DNA from: Orenia metallireducens
GTDB lineage: Bacteria > Bacillota > Halanaerobiia > Halobacteroidales > Halobacteroidaceae
Reading direction: 5' to 3'
NCBI RefSeq assembly: GCF_001693735.1
Contig: NZ_LWDV01000010.1
Location: 269,196 to 333,195 of the forward strand
Length of the DNA: 64,000 nt
In this document: positions 38,793-46,821 of the stretch, piece by piece
Numbering within the stretch: the stretch's first letter is position 1
Layout of the letters: the number at the start of each line of letters is the position of its first letter
Notes under the pieces: model-generated
Told to the model about the DNA's origin: nothing
Databases searched by the model: none
The model's input: the letters and a program-made list of their open reading frames with translations, nothing else
Position numbers and translations under genes: made by a program

Positions 38793-38819
38793 AAAGTGGG
38801 GAAAATTCTTTCCCACTTT
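38793..38819 (-). terminator. Terminator-like hairpin in the leader of the PrcB-like gene
   Basis: The arms AAAGTGGG and CCCACTTT surround an 11-nt loop, followed on the minus strand by TTTTTTATT and then directly by the ribosome site of the gene at 38773. No minus-strand gene lies upstream for over 2 kb, which makes an attenuator more likely than an end-of-operon terminator. Confidence 0.6.
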
Positions 38820-39299
38820 ACTCTCCATTCTAAACTTATTATATTATTATCTTGACACTAATTATGACTATAAAATGACTAAATTAACTATTAGGAAATT
38901 TTTTCTTCATCTTACCTTAAAATCCCCTTTCCTTCTTTAATATATTTTCAAGGTCATTTACTAAAAACCTTTATGTAAATTTAATTACTGATAACTTAAT
39001 CTGGTAATTTCCTATCTTGCAGTTATTACCATACCTTCAAAATATCTTTATAATTTAAATGTTAAATAATTATCATTATCTTTACTTTTATTCTCCATTA
39101 ATTCTTAGTTAAACTTTAATTATCCAATTTATCTATGGCTATAAACCAGACATAGTAATTTAATTATAATATACAAACTCTATTTTCTCTAGACTACTTT
39201 ATGTATTAATAAAAACAATAGTTATTTTTTTACTTTTATATGAATATGCTAGTTTATAGTATACCAAAAATTCCATCTAATAGATTGGAGGATTTATTT
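38820..39299. other. Divergent intergenic region with possible Fur-like site
   Basis: This AT-rich region lies between the minus-strand amidase operon and the plus-strand membrane protein gene and must carry both promoters. AATAATTATCATTATC at 39065-39080 matches most of a Fur box. The 5' in-frame part of the plus ORF (39240-39299) is taken as leader because it has no ribosome site. Confidence 0.35.
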
Positions 39300-39929
39300 A
39301 TGAATATTGATATAGTCTTACTCTTACAATTAGGCTGCGGACTATTCTGGTCTTTAACTTATCTATTAATTATAGTTAAAGGTTTCCATGACAGAACCTA
39401 CGGAATGCCAATATTGGCTATTTGTGCCAATATATCATGGGAATTTATCTTCTCCTTTATTATCCCTCACCCAAGTCCACAACTTTACATTAATATTATT
39501 TGGTTTATTCTTGATTCGATTATCTTATTTCAATTTCTTTATTTTGGGAAAGCAGACTTCAAAGAAACCTTTTACCAGAAGTACTTTTATTCTATCTTCT
39601 TAATAACATTAGTAATTAGTTTCTTAAGTATCTTACTCATCTCTTATGAGTTTAATGATAACCTTGGTAAGTATGCTGCCTTTGGACAGAATCTTATGAT
39701 GTCTATCTTATTTATAACTATGCTAGTAAGGCGTGGTAATCTTGCTGGACAATCATTATTTATCGCCTTATTTAAGTTATTTGGTACATTATTTGTCTCT
39801 ATTGCTGCTTATATGATTGAATACTCTACACTTATAACCTTTCTTTCTATAGCTACTTTTTTCTTTGATTTTGTCTATACTATACTACTATATAACTATA
39901 ACCTTAAAATCAGAAATAAAGCTATATAA
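39300..39929 (+). CDS. Candidate transmembrane terpene cyclase homologue (Pyr4/PaxB-like)
   Basis: The protein is 209 residues, starting at MNIDIVLLLQLGCG with GGAGG 8 nt upstream. It has about seven hydrophobic segments. GLFWSLTYLLIIVKGF, YGMPILAICANISWEF and WFILDSIILFQFLYFG match the layout I know from the Pyr4/PaxB transmembrane terpene cyclases, including the Glu after SW and the Asp in ILD where that family has catalytic acids. Such proteins cyclise prenyl chains of meroterpenoids. No prenyltransferase is nearby, so the function is unsure. One of only two intact plus-strand genes here. Confidence 0.6.
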   Translation: MNIDIVLLLQLGCGLFWSLTYLLIIVKGFHDRTYGMPILAICANISWEFIFSFIIPHPSPQLYINIIWFILDSIILFQFLYFGKADFKETFYQKYFYSIFLITLVISFLSILLISYEFNDNLGKYAAFGQNLMMSILFITMLVRRGNLAGQSLFIALFKLFGTLFVSIAAYMIEYSTLITFLSIATFFFDFVYTILLYNYNLKIRNKAI

Positions 39930-40029
39930 AATATTGGATATATATTCTATAACTTTTATTAGCTTTCCACGATATAATTAGATTATATAATATTAAATAC
40001 ATAATTATTTTAGTTAAATTGACCTTAAA

Positions 40030-40612
40030 GGATGATATTACGATACTTTACTTTACTTTTAAAAAGTAAGCAAACTTCTTAGGTTCCGCCTAGGGGCGGG
40101 TTAGGTTTTCAGCCCAAGACTACTTCTTCGGGTTTGAACAGATAACCCTTCGTGAAATTTTAATTTTTATGGTTCTCCTACGGGGCGTCCTTGATGCACC
40201 CCAAGAGTACTTCTTCAGGCGTAGTACCTTCAGGGCGAAAAAGTAACCAAACCTACGGGTTCATTCTTGGATTTATTACGAAAGGTTTTTGTTCAAAAAC
40301 CTGTAGGGAACCCTTCATGGTCCTACAGGGAATATAATGCAATTCCCTTTCGTGCAAAGCCAGTCCAATCCAGAAAAAAATATACCTACGGGTTTAAAGA
40401 ACAAACCCTCCGTGGCAAAGCCCACTCACTCAGCAATCAAGATATTAGTTATTATTAATCAGATTCTCTAATCAAAATCAGATTAAACTTTAAATTTTGG
40501 CTCAATTTTTGCTTTGTTCAAACAGAAATCTTTTCCGTTTTTAAAGATTTTAACTGTTCACTGTTTACCTTACACTGTCAACTCAAAAAAATGTCATAAT
40601 ATATCCATTAAG
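40030..40612 (+). repeat. MITE-like repeat with inverted ends (copy F, longest)
   Basis: The left end GGATGATATTACGATACTTT and the right end AAATGTCATAATATATCC are inverted versions of the family end. Next to the left end is ACTTTTAAAAAGTAAGC, then TTAGGTTCCGCCTAGGGGCG and TTTTCAGCCCAAGACTACTT. The interior has more GC than its surroundings and several CCTACGGG/CCCGTAGG-like pieces. The right part has TTGCTTTGTTCAAACAGAAA. No transposase is inside; the short ORF at 40267 has no family likeness. Confidence 0.7.
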
Positions 40613-40698
40613 CGATATACTTAACTAACTAAACACTAATAAACTTTTAAAAATCATAATAGCTACAATAAAATTCATAAAAAGGTGTGATAAAATCT

Positions 40699-41475
40699 AT
40701 GAAAAAGAGCATATCAATATTTTTAATAACTGTGTTACTAGTATCTTCGACCTCTTCTGTCTCAATAGCTAAAGCTAAAAACGAAAAACATAAACATAAA
40801 AATCAACATTCTTATAGTAATATTTCAGTTGATAATAACTTTATCAAAAAAGTCTTTAATATAGGAGATAAAGAGATTAGATACTTCAAAGACTTTAATA
40901 TAGGCACGGAAGAGTTAAGCTTAATCTTATATCTATACTCTATATCTAATAAGGACATTACTACTACTGATATCAATTTTATTGTTGAGAACAAAGATAA
41001 TCTACCTAGATTAACTTGGTATCTTGGATTACCGCCGATTATCTTTGAAGATGGAATCATCACTTTGCGCCATCCAAAATTAGATAGAACTCTCCCTCCT
41101 TTAGGACAGAAAGTCTATAAAAACAGCCGCAAAGGACCAGTCAAGGAAAAGATTGATATAGATGATAACAAGTATGAATACGAATATGATAGTAAACCTG
41201 CAAGGATCAAAGAAAAGATTGAAATTAAGGCTGACAAATATGAATACAAGTATGAGAATAAACGCTTAGGAATCGAGGAGAAACTAGAGGTAAAATATCC
41301 TTCTTATAAATACGAATATCATTATAAAAATGAAAGAACAGGAGAAAATATCAAAAAGGAAGGAAGAGGTTATCCACTTAGTCCTAGATACTTCTATCAA
41401 AAGCTAAAGGATAAAAAAGAAAGGGAATCTAACTTTAATGTATCTATAAGGATAGATATAAATTTATCAAGATAG
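40699..41475 (+). CDS. Secreted charged protein with EKxExKxxKYEYxYE repeats
   Basis: The protein is about 258 residues. A signal peptide (MKKSISIFLITVLLVSSTSS, cleaved near SIAKA) is followed by a His/Lys-rich stretch, a folded-looking middle (about 40-130) and three or four imperfect repeats of about 23 residues (EKIDIDDNKYEYEYDS, EKIEIKADKYEYKYEN, EKLEVKYPSYKYEYHY). The repeats would form regular beta-hairpins with alternating Tyr and charged residues. I recognise no family. The ATG follows AAAGGTGTGAT; a GTG four codons upstream is possible. Confidence 0.7.
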   Translation: MKKSISIFLITVLLVSSTSSVSIAKAKNEKHKHKNQHSYSNISVDNNFIKKVFNIGDKEIRYFKDFNIGTEELSLILYLYSISNKDITTTDINFIVENKDNLPRLTWYLGLPPIIFEDGIITLRHPKLDRTLPPLGQKVYKNSRKGPVKEKIDIDDNKYEYEYDSKPARIKEKIEIKADKYEYKYENKRLGIEEKLEVKYPSYKYEYHYKNERTGENIKKEGRGYPLSPRYFYQKLKDKKERESNFNVSIRIDINLSR

Positions 41476-41490
41476 AATAAATTTAGATAA

Positions 41491-41519
41491 AAAAGATACG
41501 GTATCTCTACCGTATCTTT
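41491..41519. terminator. Bidirectional terminator between the secreted repeat protein and pgi
   Basis: The arms AAGATACGGTA and TACCGTATCTT lie between convergent genes. TTTATTTAA follows on plus and TTTTTTATCTAA on minus. Confidence 0.9.
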
Positions 41520-41529
41520 ATTTAATATA

Positions 41530-42969
41530 TTATAAGATTAAATCACTATTTTTAGCTGGACGAGCATCAAACTCTTCCTTCTTCTTATCAAAACCTTCTC
41601 TACCTAATACACCATAAGCGTATTGCTTACCTAATTCTACACCTGGTTGGTCAAAGGCATTAATATTATAGAACTCTCCCATAAGTGCAGTAGATAATTC
41701 ATACATATAGAAGAATTGACCGATAGTAAACGCATTTACCTCAGGGAAGATAACTGTGCAGTTTAGCCTATTATTATCAACTAATGCCAATTCAGTAGCT
41801 TTCTTTTCAACAGTTAATAACTCATTGAAAGTGTGCCCACCTAAATAAGATACTCCAGAAATATCTTCATAACCAGGAGCAATCTCTAAAGTCTCTTTAT
41901 AATTCTCTACTTCTAAGAAGGTAACCACCTTATCAAAAGGCCCTTCCATATATAGTTGAGCTTGAGAATGTTGGTCAGTAGCACCTAATGCTTTAACTGG
42001 AGTAGGTCCTACATTTACAACTTCACCTTGGCGGCTAAACTTCTTACCTAAAGATTCAGCCCATAATTGGCGATACCAATCAGCAAGATCCTTTAAGTCA
42101 TGTGCATATGGCATCATTACAGACATTGGCTTACCATCTTGGTCAGCTAAATATTGTAAAGTAGCATTTAAATAAGCTGGGTTCTTCCATAGATCATCTG
42201 TATTACAGATTTCATCCATATAAGCTGCCCCTGCTAATAACTCTTCGATATCGATTCCAGTAAATGCAGCAGAAACTAATCCTACTGGAGTTAATACAGA
42301 GAATCTTCCTCCTACATTTTCAGGAATATAATAAGTCTTCAATCCCTCTTCTTTAGCAATCTTGATTAGATTACCAGAATGTTCACTTGTAGTAGCAATA
42401 AAGTGATCAGCTACTGCATCTTCACCTAATTCTTCTACTACCATAGCACGAGCGGTTAAGAATTGGCTCATTGTCTCAGCAGTACCACCAGATTTAGAGA
42501 TTACATTGAACATAGTTCTTGATAAATCTAATGTCTCTAATAACCCTTTTAATCTAGTTGGGTCTACATTATCAGGAACGAATAATCTTGGATATCCATT
42601 TCTAGCTTCTTCATTTAAATTGTAGTATGGATGATTTAAAGCAGTCTGTAATGCAATATTACCTAATGCAGAACCACCAATTCCTAATACTACAAAATTA
42701 TCATACTTATCCTTATTAGCATCAGCATACTCTTTAATCTCTTTAGCAATAGCTTTATGGCTTTCAGGTAACTCCATAAATCCTAATTTTCCTGCCTCCT
42801 TAGCAGCTCTAATGGCTTTATGACCAGCTGTTGCTCTCTCTTGCATAGCATCTACATCAGCTTTAGTATATCCATGCTCTTCACCAACAGTTTCAGCAAA
42901 CATATTGTTTACATCTAACTTGATGCGCATAGACTCTTTCCATGAAGCATCTTCATATCTTTTTGTCAT
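41530..42969 (-). CDS. pgi: Glucose-6-phosphate isomerase, copy 1
   Basis: The protein has 479 residues. Both PGI signatures are present: VGGRFSVLTPVGLVS and FYNINAFDQPGVELGK. GIGGSALGN and SKSGGTAETM bind the phosphate. It converts glucose 6-phosphate and fructose 6-phosphate. A second full-length paralogue lies at 46822-48261. The two align without gaps, with changes mainly at the surface, so both are probably active. Transcribed alone from about 43 kb. Confidence 0.96.
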   Translation of the reverse strand: MTKRYEDASWKESMRIKLDVNNMFAETVGEEHGYTKADVDAMQERATAGHKAIRAAKEAGKLGFMELPESHKAIAKEIKEYADANKDKYDNFVVLGIGGSALGNIALQTALNHPYYNLNEEARNGYPRLFVPDNVDPTRLKGLLETLDLSRTMFNVISKSGGTAETMSQFLTARAMVVEELGEDAVADHFIATTSEHSGNLIKIAKEEGLKTYYIPENVGGRFSVLTPVGLVSAAFTGIDIEELLAGAAYMDEICNTDDLWKNPAYLNATLQYLADQDGKPMSVMMPYAHDLKDLADWYRQLWAESLGKKFSRQGEVVNVGPTPVKALGATDQHSQAQLYMEGPFDKVVTFLEVENYKETLEIAPGYEDISGVSYLGGHTFNELLTVEKKATELALVDNNRLNCTVIFPEVNAFTIGQFFYMYELSTALMGEFYNINAFDQPGVELGKQYAYGVLGREGFDKKKEEFDARPAKNSDLIL

Positions 42970-43355
42970 TTCTTAAATCCCCCTTATATTATTATCTTCT
43001 TGTTATATGTATTTTATCCAAAGCTAAAATTAATAAATTAACTTAAGATAATATAAAACTAAGTTATATAATTGTCTAAAAATGTCTAAATCATTCTCAT
43101 TATGTACTTTATACACCCATTAACACTATTCTACTAAAAATGAATCATTCCTGCAATAAATTATTTCAAATTAAAATCCAAATTATTTTAAATAACAACT
43201 ATTTTTGAATAACATCGATTATAAATAATTTCTGACTAAGAATAGATTAGCTATCACCTCTACAAGATATTGATCAATAAACAATAATATTACTAATTTT
43301 GGCAAAAAAGCGATTCATGTAAACTAAACCATTTTTCAGCTTATATAAAAGAAAA
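42970..43355. other. AT-rich spacer upstream of pgi copy 1
   Basis: No gene, repeat or RNA was recognised. It should contain the pgi promoter. The right end carries the downstream flank of the BI-1 gene terminator. Confidence 0.4.
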
Positions 43356-43384
43356 AACCTTATCGATTAATAATCGATAAGGTT
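43356..43384 (-). terminator. Terminator of the BI-1 family gene
   Basis: The arms AACCTTATCGAT and ATCGATAAGGTT close on a 5-nt loop and are followed on the minus strand by TTTTCTTTTATAT. Confidence 0.9.
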
Positions 43385-43390
43385 GAATAA

Positions 43391-44083
43391 TCATTTCTTA
43401 CGCCCAAAAATACGTAATAAATATAAAAATAAATTAATAAAATCAAGATATAAAACCAAAGCACCTATGATACTCTCTTTTGTATCCTCATCTGTTCCTT
43501 CATTCCCAATCACATTCATCTCTTTAATCTTCTGAGTATCATAAGCTGTCAATGCAGTAAAGATAATAACACCCGCATAAGTTGTAATCCAATAAAGCAC
43601 ACTACTATAAAAGAATAAATTAATTATAGTAGCAATAATCAAACCAAATAACCCCATTAAACAGATACTACCTACATTACTTAAATCATTGTCAGTGTAA
43701 TAGCCATAAGCACTCATAAATCCAAAGATAGAAGCTGCAATAAAGAAGGTAGATACAATAGAACCCCCTGTATATACCAAAAATATAACAGAGATAGTTA
43801 AACCATTTATCACTGAATAAGTAATGAAACTTAAGGTTGCAGTTCTAACAGACATTCTATCAACTCTTGCAGATAAAAACATTACTAACAACAACTCTCC
43901 TATCAGTAATCCATAAAAGACAGTACTGTTACCTAAAATCAGCGTTAACATTGTCCTTGAAGAGATAGTTCCAATAGCAACAACAGCTGTTATCACTAAA
44001 GCCAATGCCATCCAAGAATATACCTTTCTAATAAAATTTCTCTGCTCAGCCTCTATCTGACCTAGACTAAGTTGCGTTTCCAT
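43391..44083 (-). CDS. Bax inhibitor-1/YccA family membrane protein
   Basis: The protein has 230 residues with seven predicted TM helices spread over residues 22-225. The family traits FIRKVYSWMALALVITA, ALTAYDTQKIKEM and ALVLYLDFINLFLYLLRIFG are clear, including the Asp pair used as a pH sensor in bacterial YetJ. It may act as a proton-sensitive calcium leak channel; a role in protease control (YccA with FtsH) is known in E. coli. AAGGAGG precedes the ATG. Confidence 0.93.
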   Translation of the reverse strand: METQLSLGQIEAEQRNFIRKVYSWMALALVITAVVAIGTISSRTMLTLILGNSTVFYGLLIGELLLVMFLSARVDRMSVRTATLSFITYSVINGLTISVIFLVYTGGSIVSTFFIAASIFGFMSAYGYYTDNDLSNVGSICLMGLFGLIIATIINLFFYSSVLYWITTYAGVIIFTALTAYDTQKIKEMNVIGNEGTDEDTKESIIGALVLYLDFINLFLYLLRIFGRKK

Positions 44084-44215
44084 AATCTATTCCTCCTTAT
44101 CAATCTTTATATGCCTAATAATATATTCTTCGTCCCCCTTATTTTTCCTCTAATTACTTATATAATCTCCTTCTAGTAAATATAATTTCTTATATTAAAA
44201 ATAACCTGGAGAAGC

Positions 44216-45874
44216 TTATAGAATTAATTTCAAATAAACCTCTGTATCCCTTAAAAATTCATTTTCTTTTACATAATCTATTGCCTTTTTACCTTTATTA
44301 TCCTTGATATTATAGTCAGCACCTAACTTCAATAATCTAGTAACAACTTCAGGATTTTCATTATACTTAGCCGCAAACATTAGAGGAGTCCATCCATAAT
44401 CTGTTTTAGCATTTATATCAGCTCCTGCTTCCACTAGCAGCTCTATTATCTCTGGATTAGAATTGTATTGAGCAGCATACATTAAAGGAGTCATACCATA
44501 CCAACTTTTAAAATTGCTTTTTGCCCCACTGTTCAATAATAAAGATATTAATGTAGGATCCTTACTAAACCTAAGAGCATAGATTAAAGGGGTCTCCTCC
44601 TTTTTATCTACATCATTGATCTTTGCACCAGAATTTATTAGATATTCAACAAGCTTTAGATTATCCTCCTGTATAGCTAACATCAAAGGAGTTCTACCGC
44701 TTCTATCTCTACACTCTAAACTAGCACCATTACCAATTAAAGTATTTACTATATCTAGATTCCCATTCTCTATTATTGCATACATTAAAGCTGTCTTTCC
44801 TATATTATCTCTAATATTTAACTTGGCTCCATTATCAATCAATGCTTTTATTATTTCAGGATTTTGATTAAATTTAACAGCATTAATTAAAACAGTGCTT
44901 CCGTCAACACTCTTTAAATTAACATCTGCACCAGCTTCAATTAACTTTATTATAACCCTAGAATCACTGTTTCCTTCTGCTGCATAAAACAATAAAGTTT
45001 TACCATCTTTATCTTGTTTATCAATATTATCTACCTGGTCAATAAGAGGACCTACTAACTCTAATTTATAGTTTTTAAGCAGATACATCAATGGAGTAGT
45101 TTGTTTAATATCTTGCTGATTAATCTCAGCACCGGCATCAATTAGAACTTTTATTATTTCAGGATTTTTATTATACTTGCTAGCATAAAGCAAAGGTGTT
45201 TCTTTTAAACTAGTTGCAAAGTTAACCTCAGCCCTATTTTTAATTAATAGTTTTATTATCTTAGGATTATTAGTATATCTAGCAGCCCACATCAATACAC
45301 TAGCACCATAAGGGATTCTGCCGTTAACATCAGCTCCATAATTGATTAGAGTAGAAATAATCTCGAAGTTATTAGTATGTTCAATAGCATACATCAATAA
45401 TGTCTGATCACCTTCAAATTCAATATTTAATTCTGCTCCATTTTTAATCAGAAGTTCCACTAATTCAGCATCCCCTCTATTAATAGCATAGACTAGAGGA
45501 GTCTTATTCTGCTCTCCTAACAGATTTACATCTGCCCCTTGATCGATCAACACCTCCGCTACTTTAGGATTTTTATTATATCTTAAAGCATAAAACAGAA
45601 CAGATTCACCATAAATATTAATATCATCAACCTTTGCTCCGTTATAAATTAATAGTTTGATAACATCTTCATCATCATTATATTTGGCAGCAAACATTAA
45701 TGGAGTCTCCCCATCAATATTTTTAGCATTTATATTGGCACCATTGTCAATTGCTAATTCAATTCTAGATAAATCTCCATATTTACAGAGATTATGAAAA
45801 TTATTAGCTGAAACTACACTACTAGACAGTATAATTATTAAACTAGATATAATTAAAATAGAAAATTTCTTCAT
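44216..45874 (-). CDS. Exported ankyrin-repeat protein
   Basis: The protein has 552 residues. A signal peptide (KKFSILIISSLIIILSSSVVSA) is followed by about 15 ankyrin repeats of 33-35 residues, each with a G.TPLMYA-type helix start and a L.NGA.N or L.AGAD.N end. Nothing but repeats is visible, so it must act by binding another protein outside the cytoplasm. Ankyrin proteins of this kind are common in diderm bacteria but rarely so long. AAAAGGAGGG precedes the ATG. Neighbours give no hint of the partner. Confidence 0.88.
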   Translation of the reverse strand: MKKFSILIISSLIIILSSSVVSANNFHNLCKYGDLSRIELAIDNGANINAKNIDGETPLMFAAKYNDDEDVIKLLIYNGAKVDDINIYGESVLFYALRYNKNPKVAEVLIDQGADVNLLGEQNKTPLVYAINRGDAELVELLIKNGAELNIEFEGDQTLLMYAIEHTNNFEIISTLINYGADVNGRIPYGASVLMWAARYTNNPKIIKLLIKNRAEVNFATSLKETPLLYASKYNKNPEIIKVLIDAGAEINQQDIKQTTPLMYLLKNYKLELVGPLIDQVDNIDKQDKDGKTLLFYAAEGNSDSRVIIKLIEAGADVNLKSVDGSTVLINAVKFNQNPEIIKALIDNGAKLNIRDNIGKTALMYAIIENGNLDIVNTLIGNGASLECRDRSGRTPLMLAIQEDNLKLVEYLINSGAKINDVDKKEETPLIYALRFSKDPTLISLLLNSGAKSNFKSWYGMTPLMYAAQYNSNPEIIELLVEAGADINAKTDYGWTPLMFAAKYNENPEVVTRLLKLGADYNIKDNKGKKAIDYVKENEFLRDTEVYLKLIL

Positions 45875-46073
45875 TCAAATCCCTCCTTTTTTATTTTATA
45901 ACCATAATTCTATCGATATTAATAATCTTCTACCTTTAAATATAATAATCCTGTTAAGTTAAATTCAAATTAAACCTAAAGACTTATAAAATTAATTTGA
46001 ATTATAAAATTTAAAATTTAAAAGATTACCAGGTTGTATTCCTATAGATAAATATGATAAAATTATGATAGGT

Positions 46074-46095
46074 AACATCTAACCGGTTAGATGTT
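46074..46095. promoter_or_regulatory. 22-bp perfect palindrome, LacI-type operator candidate
   Basis: The half site AACATCTAACC is followed by its exact complement, with a central CG as in LacI/CcpA-family operators. It lies about 35 bp before the remains of the GH43 gene, with TATGAT-like -10 elements just upstream (about 46063-46068). No LacI-family gene is nearby. Confidence 0.6.
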
Positions 46096-46128
46096 CATGA
46101 AATTTAAATGATATTATATTAAAAAAAG

Positions 46129-46587
46129 AAATGGACAATTTGTACTGAACCTGTTATAATAGCTACTCCAGAATATGACTAGGAAAAGATTGGTTTGCAA
46201 TGTAAATGAAGGTCCTGCTGTAATTAAGAGAAATGGTAAAGTATTTGTGGCTTTCTCTGCTAGTGCTACCGATGAGAAATATTGTATGGGCTTTTAACAG
46301 CTTATACAGACAGCGATTTATTAGATGCAGACTCTTGGACTAAAGCACCTCATCCAGTATTTGAAATTAGTGAAGAAACTGGTGAATATGGTCCAGGTCA
46401 TAATTCCTTTACCATAGCCGAAGATGGTACTACTAATCTTCTTGTTTATCACGCACGTCCATATAAAGGCTACTTAGAGGGTAAAGACCCACTTAGTGAC
46501 CCAAACCGACATGCTAGAGTAAAGGCTTTCTCATTGAATGAAGATGGAACACCAAACTTTGGTATTTCTGGCTCTACAGAGGATTAA
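46129..46587 (+). pseudogene. GH43-family glycosidase, C-terminal remnant
   Basis: Joined over frames it reads EPVIIATPEYD-stop-EKIG, then NEGPAVIKRNGKVFVAFSAS and ATDEKYCMG, then LLTAYTDSDLLDADSWTKAP and GPGHNSFTIAEDG, ending FGISGSTED. These are typical of the second half of GH43 arabinofuranosidase/xylosidase proteins. One in-frame TAG replaces a Trp codon (YDW to YD-stop) and two frameshifts follow (near 46205 and 46285). The first half of the gene, including the catalytic Asp, is missing. Confidence 0.85.
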
Positions 46588-46598
46588 TCCACTATATT

Positions 46599-46637
46599 AA
46601 GTTACCCCTAGCAATTTAAATTTGCCAGGGGTAACTT
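46599..46637 (+). terminator. Hairpin after the GH43 remnant
   Basis: The arms AAGTTACCCCT and AGGGGTAACTT, extended by GCAA/TTGC, lie 12 bp past the last GH43 stop codon. The old terminator seems intact although the gene is dead. Confidence 0.75.
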
Positions 46638-46782
46638 ATGTCTTGAATTGTAGCAGATCTCATATTATCAATTTTAATAGATTAGTTTAGTGATTAAGAC
46701 TGAATTCAAAATATAATTAATCTTTTCAATAATTTTATTCTTGTCAGTATTTAATGATAAAAATATTTTATTACTATAAATA

Positions 46783-46805
46783 AAAAGCCCACAAAGGGTC
46801 CTTTA
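46783..46805 (-). terminator. Terminator of pgi copy 2
   Basis: The arms AAAG..CCC and GGGCTTT with a 5-nt loop are followed on the minus strand by TTATTTATAG. The stem has a two-base bulge. Confidence 0.6.
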
Positions 46806-46821
46806 AGCTATCTAGTTGAAA

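Noticed and set aside
40267-40458. 63-codon ORF inside the long MITE-like copy
   Set aside because: No start signal, no conserved residues, and the matching DNA in other copies is not open in this frame.
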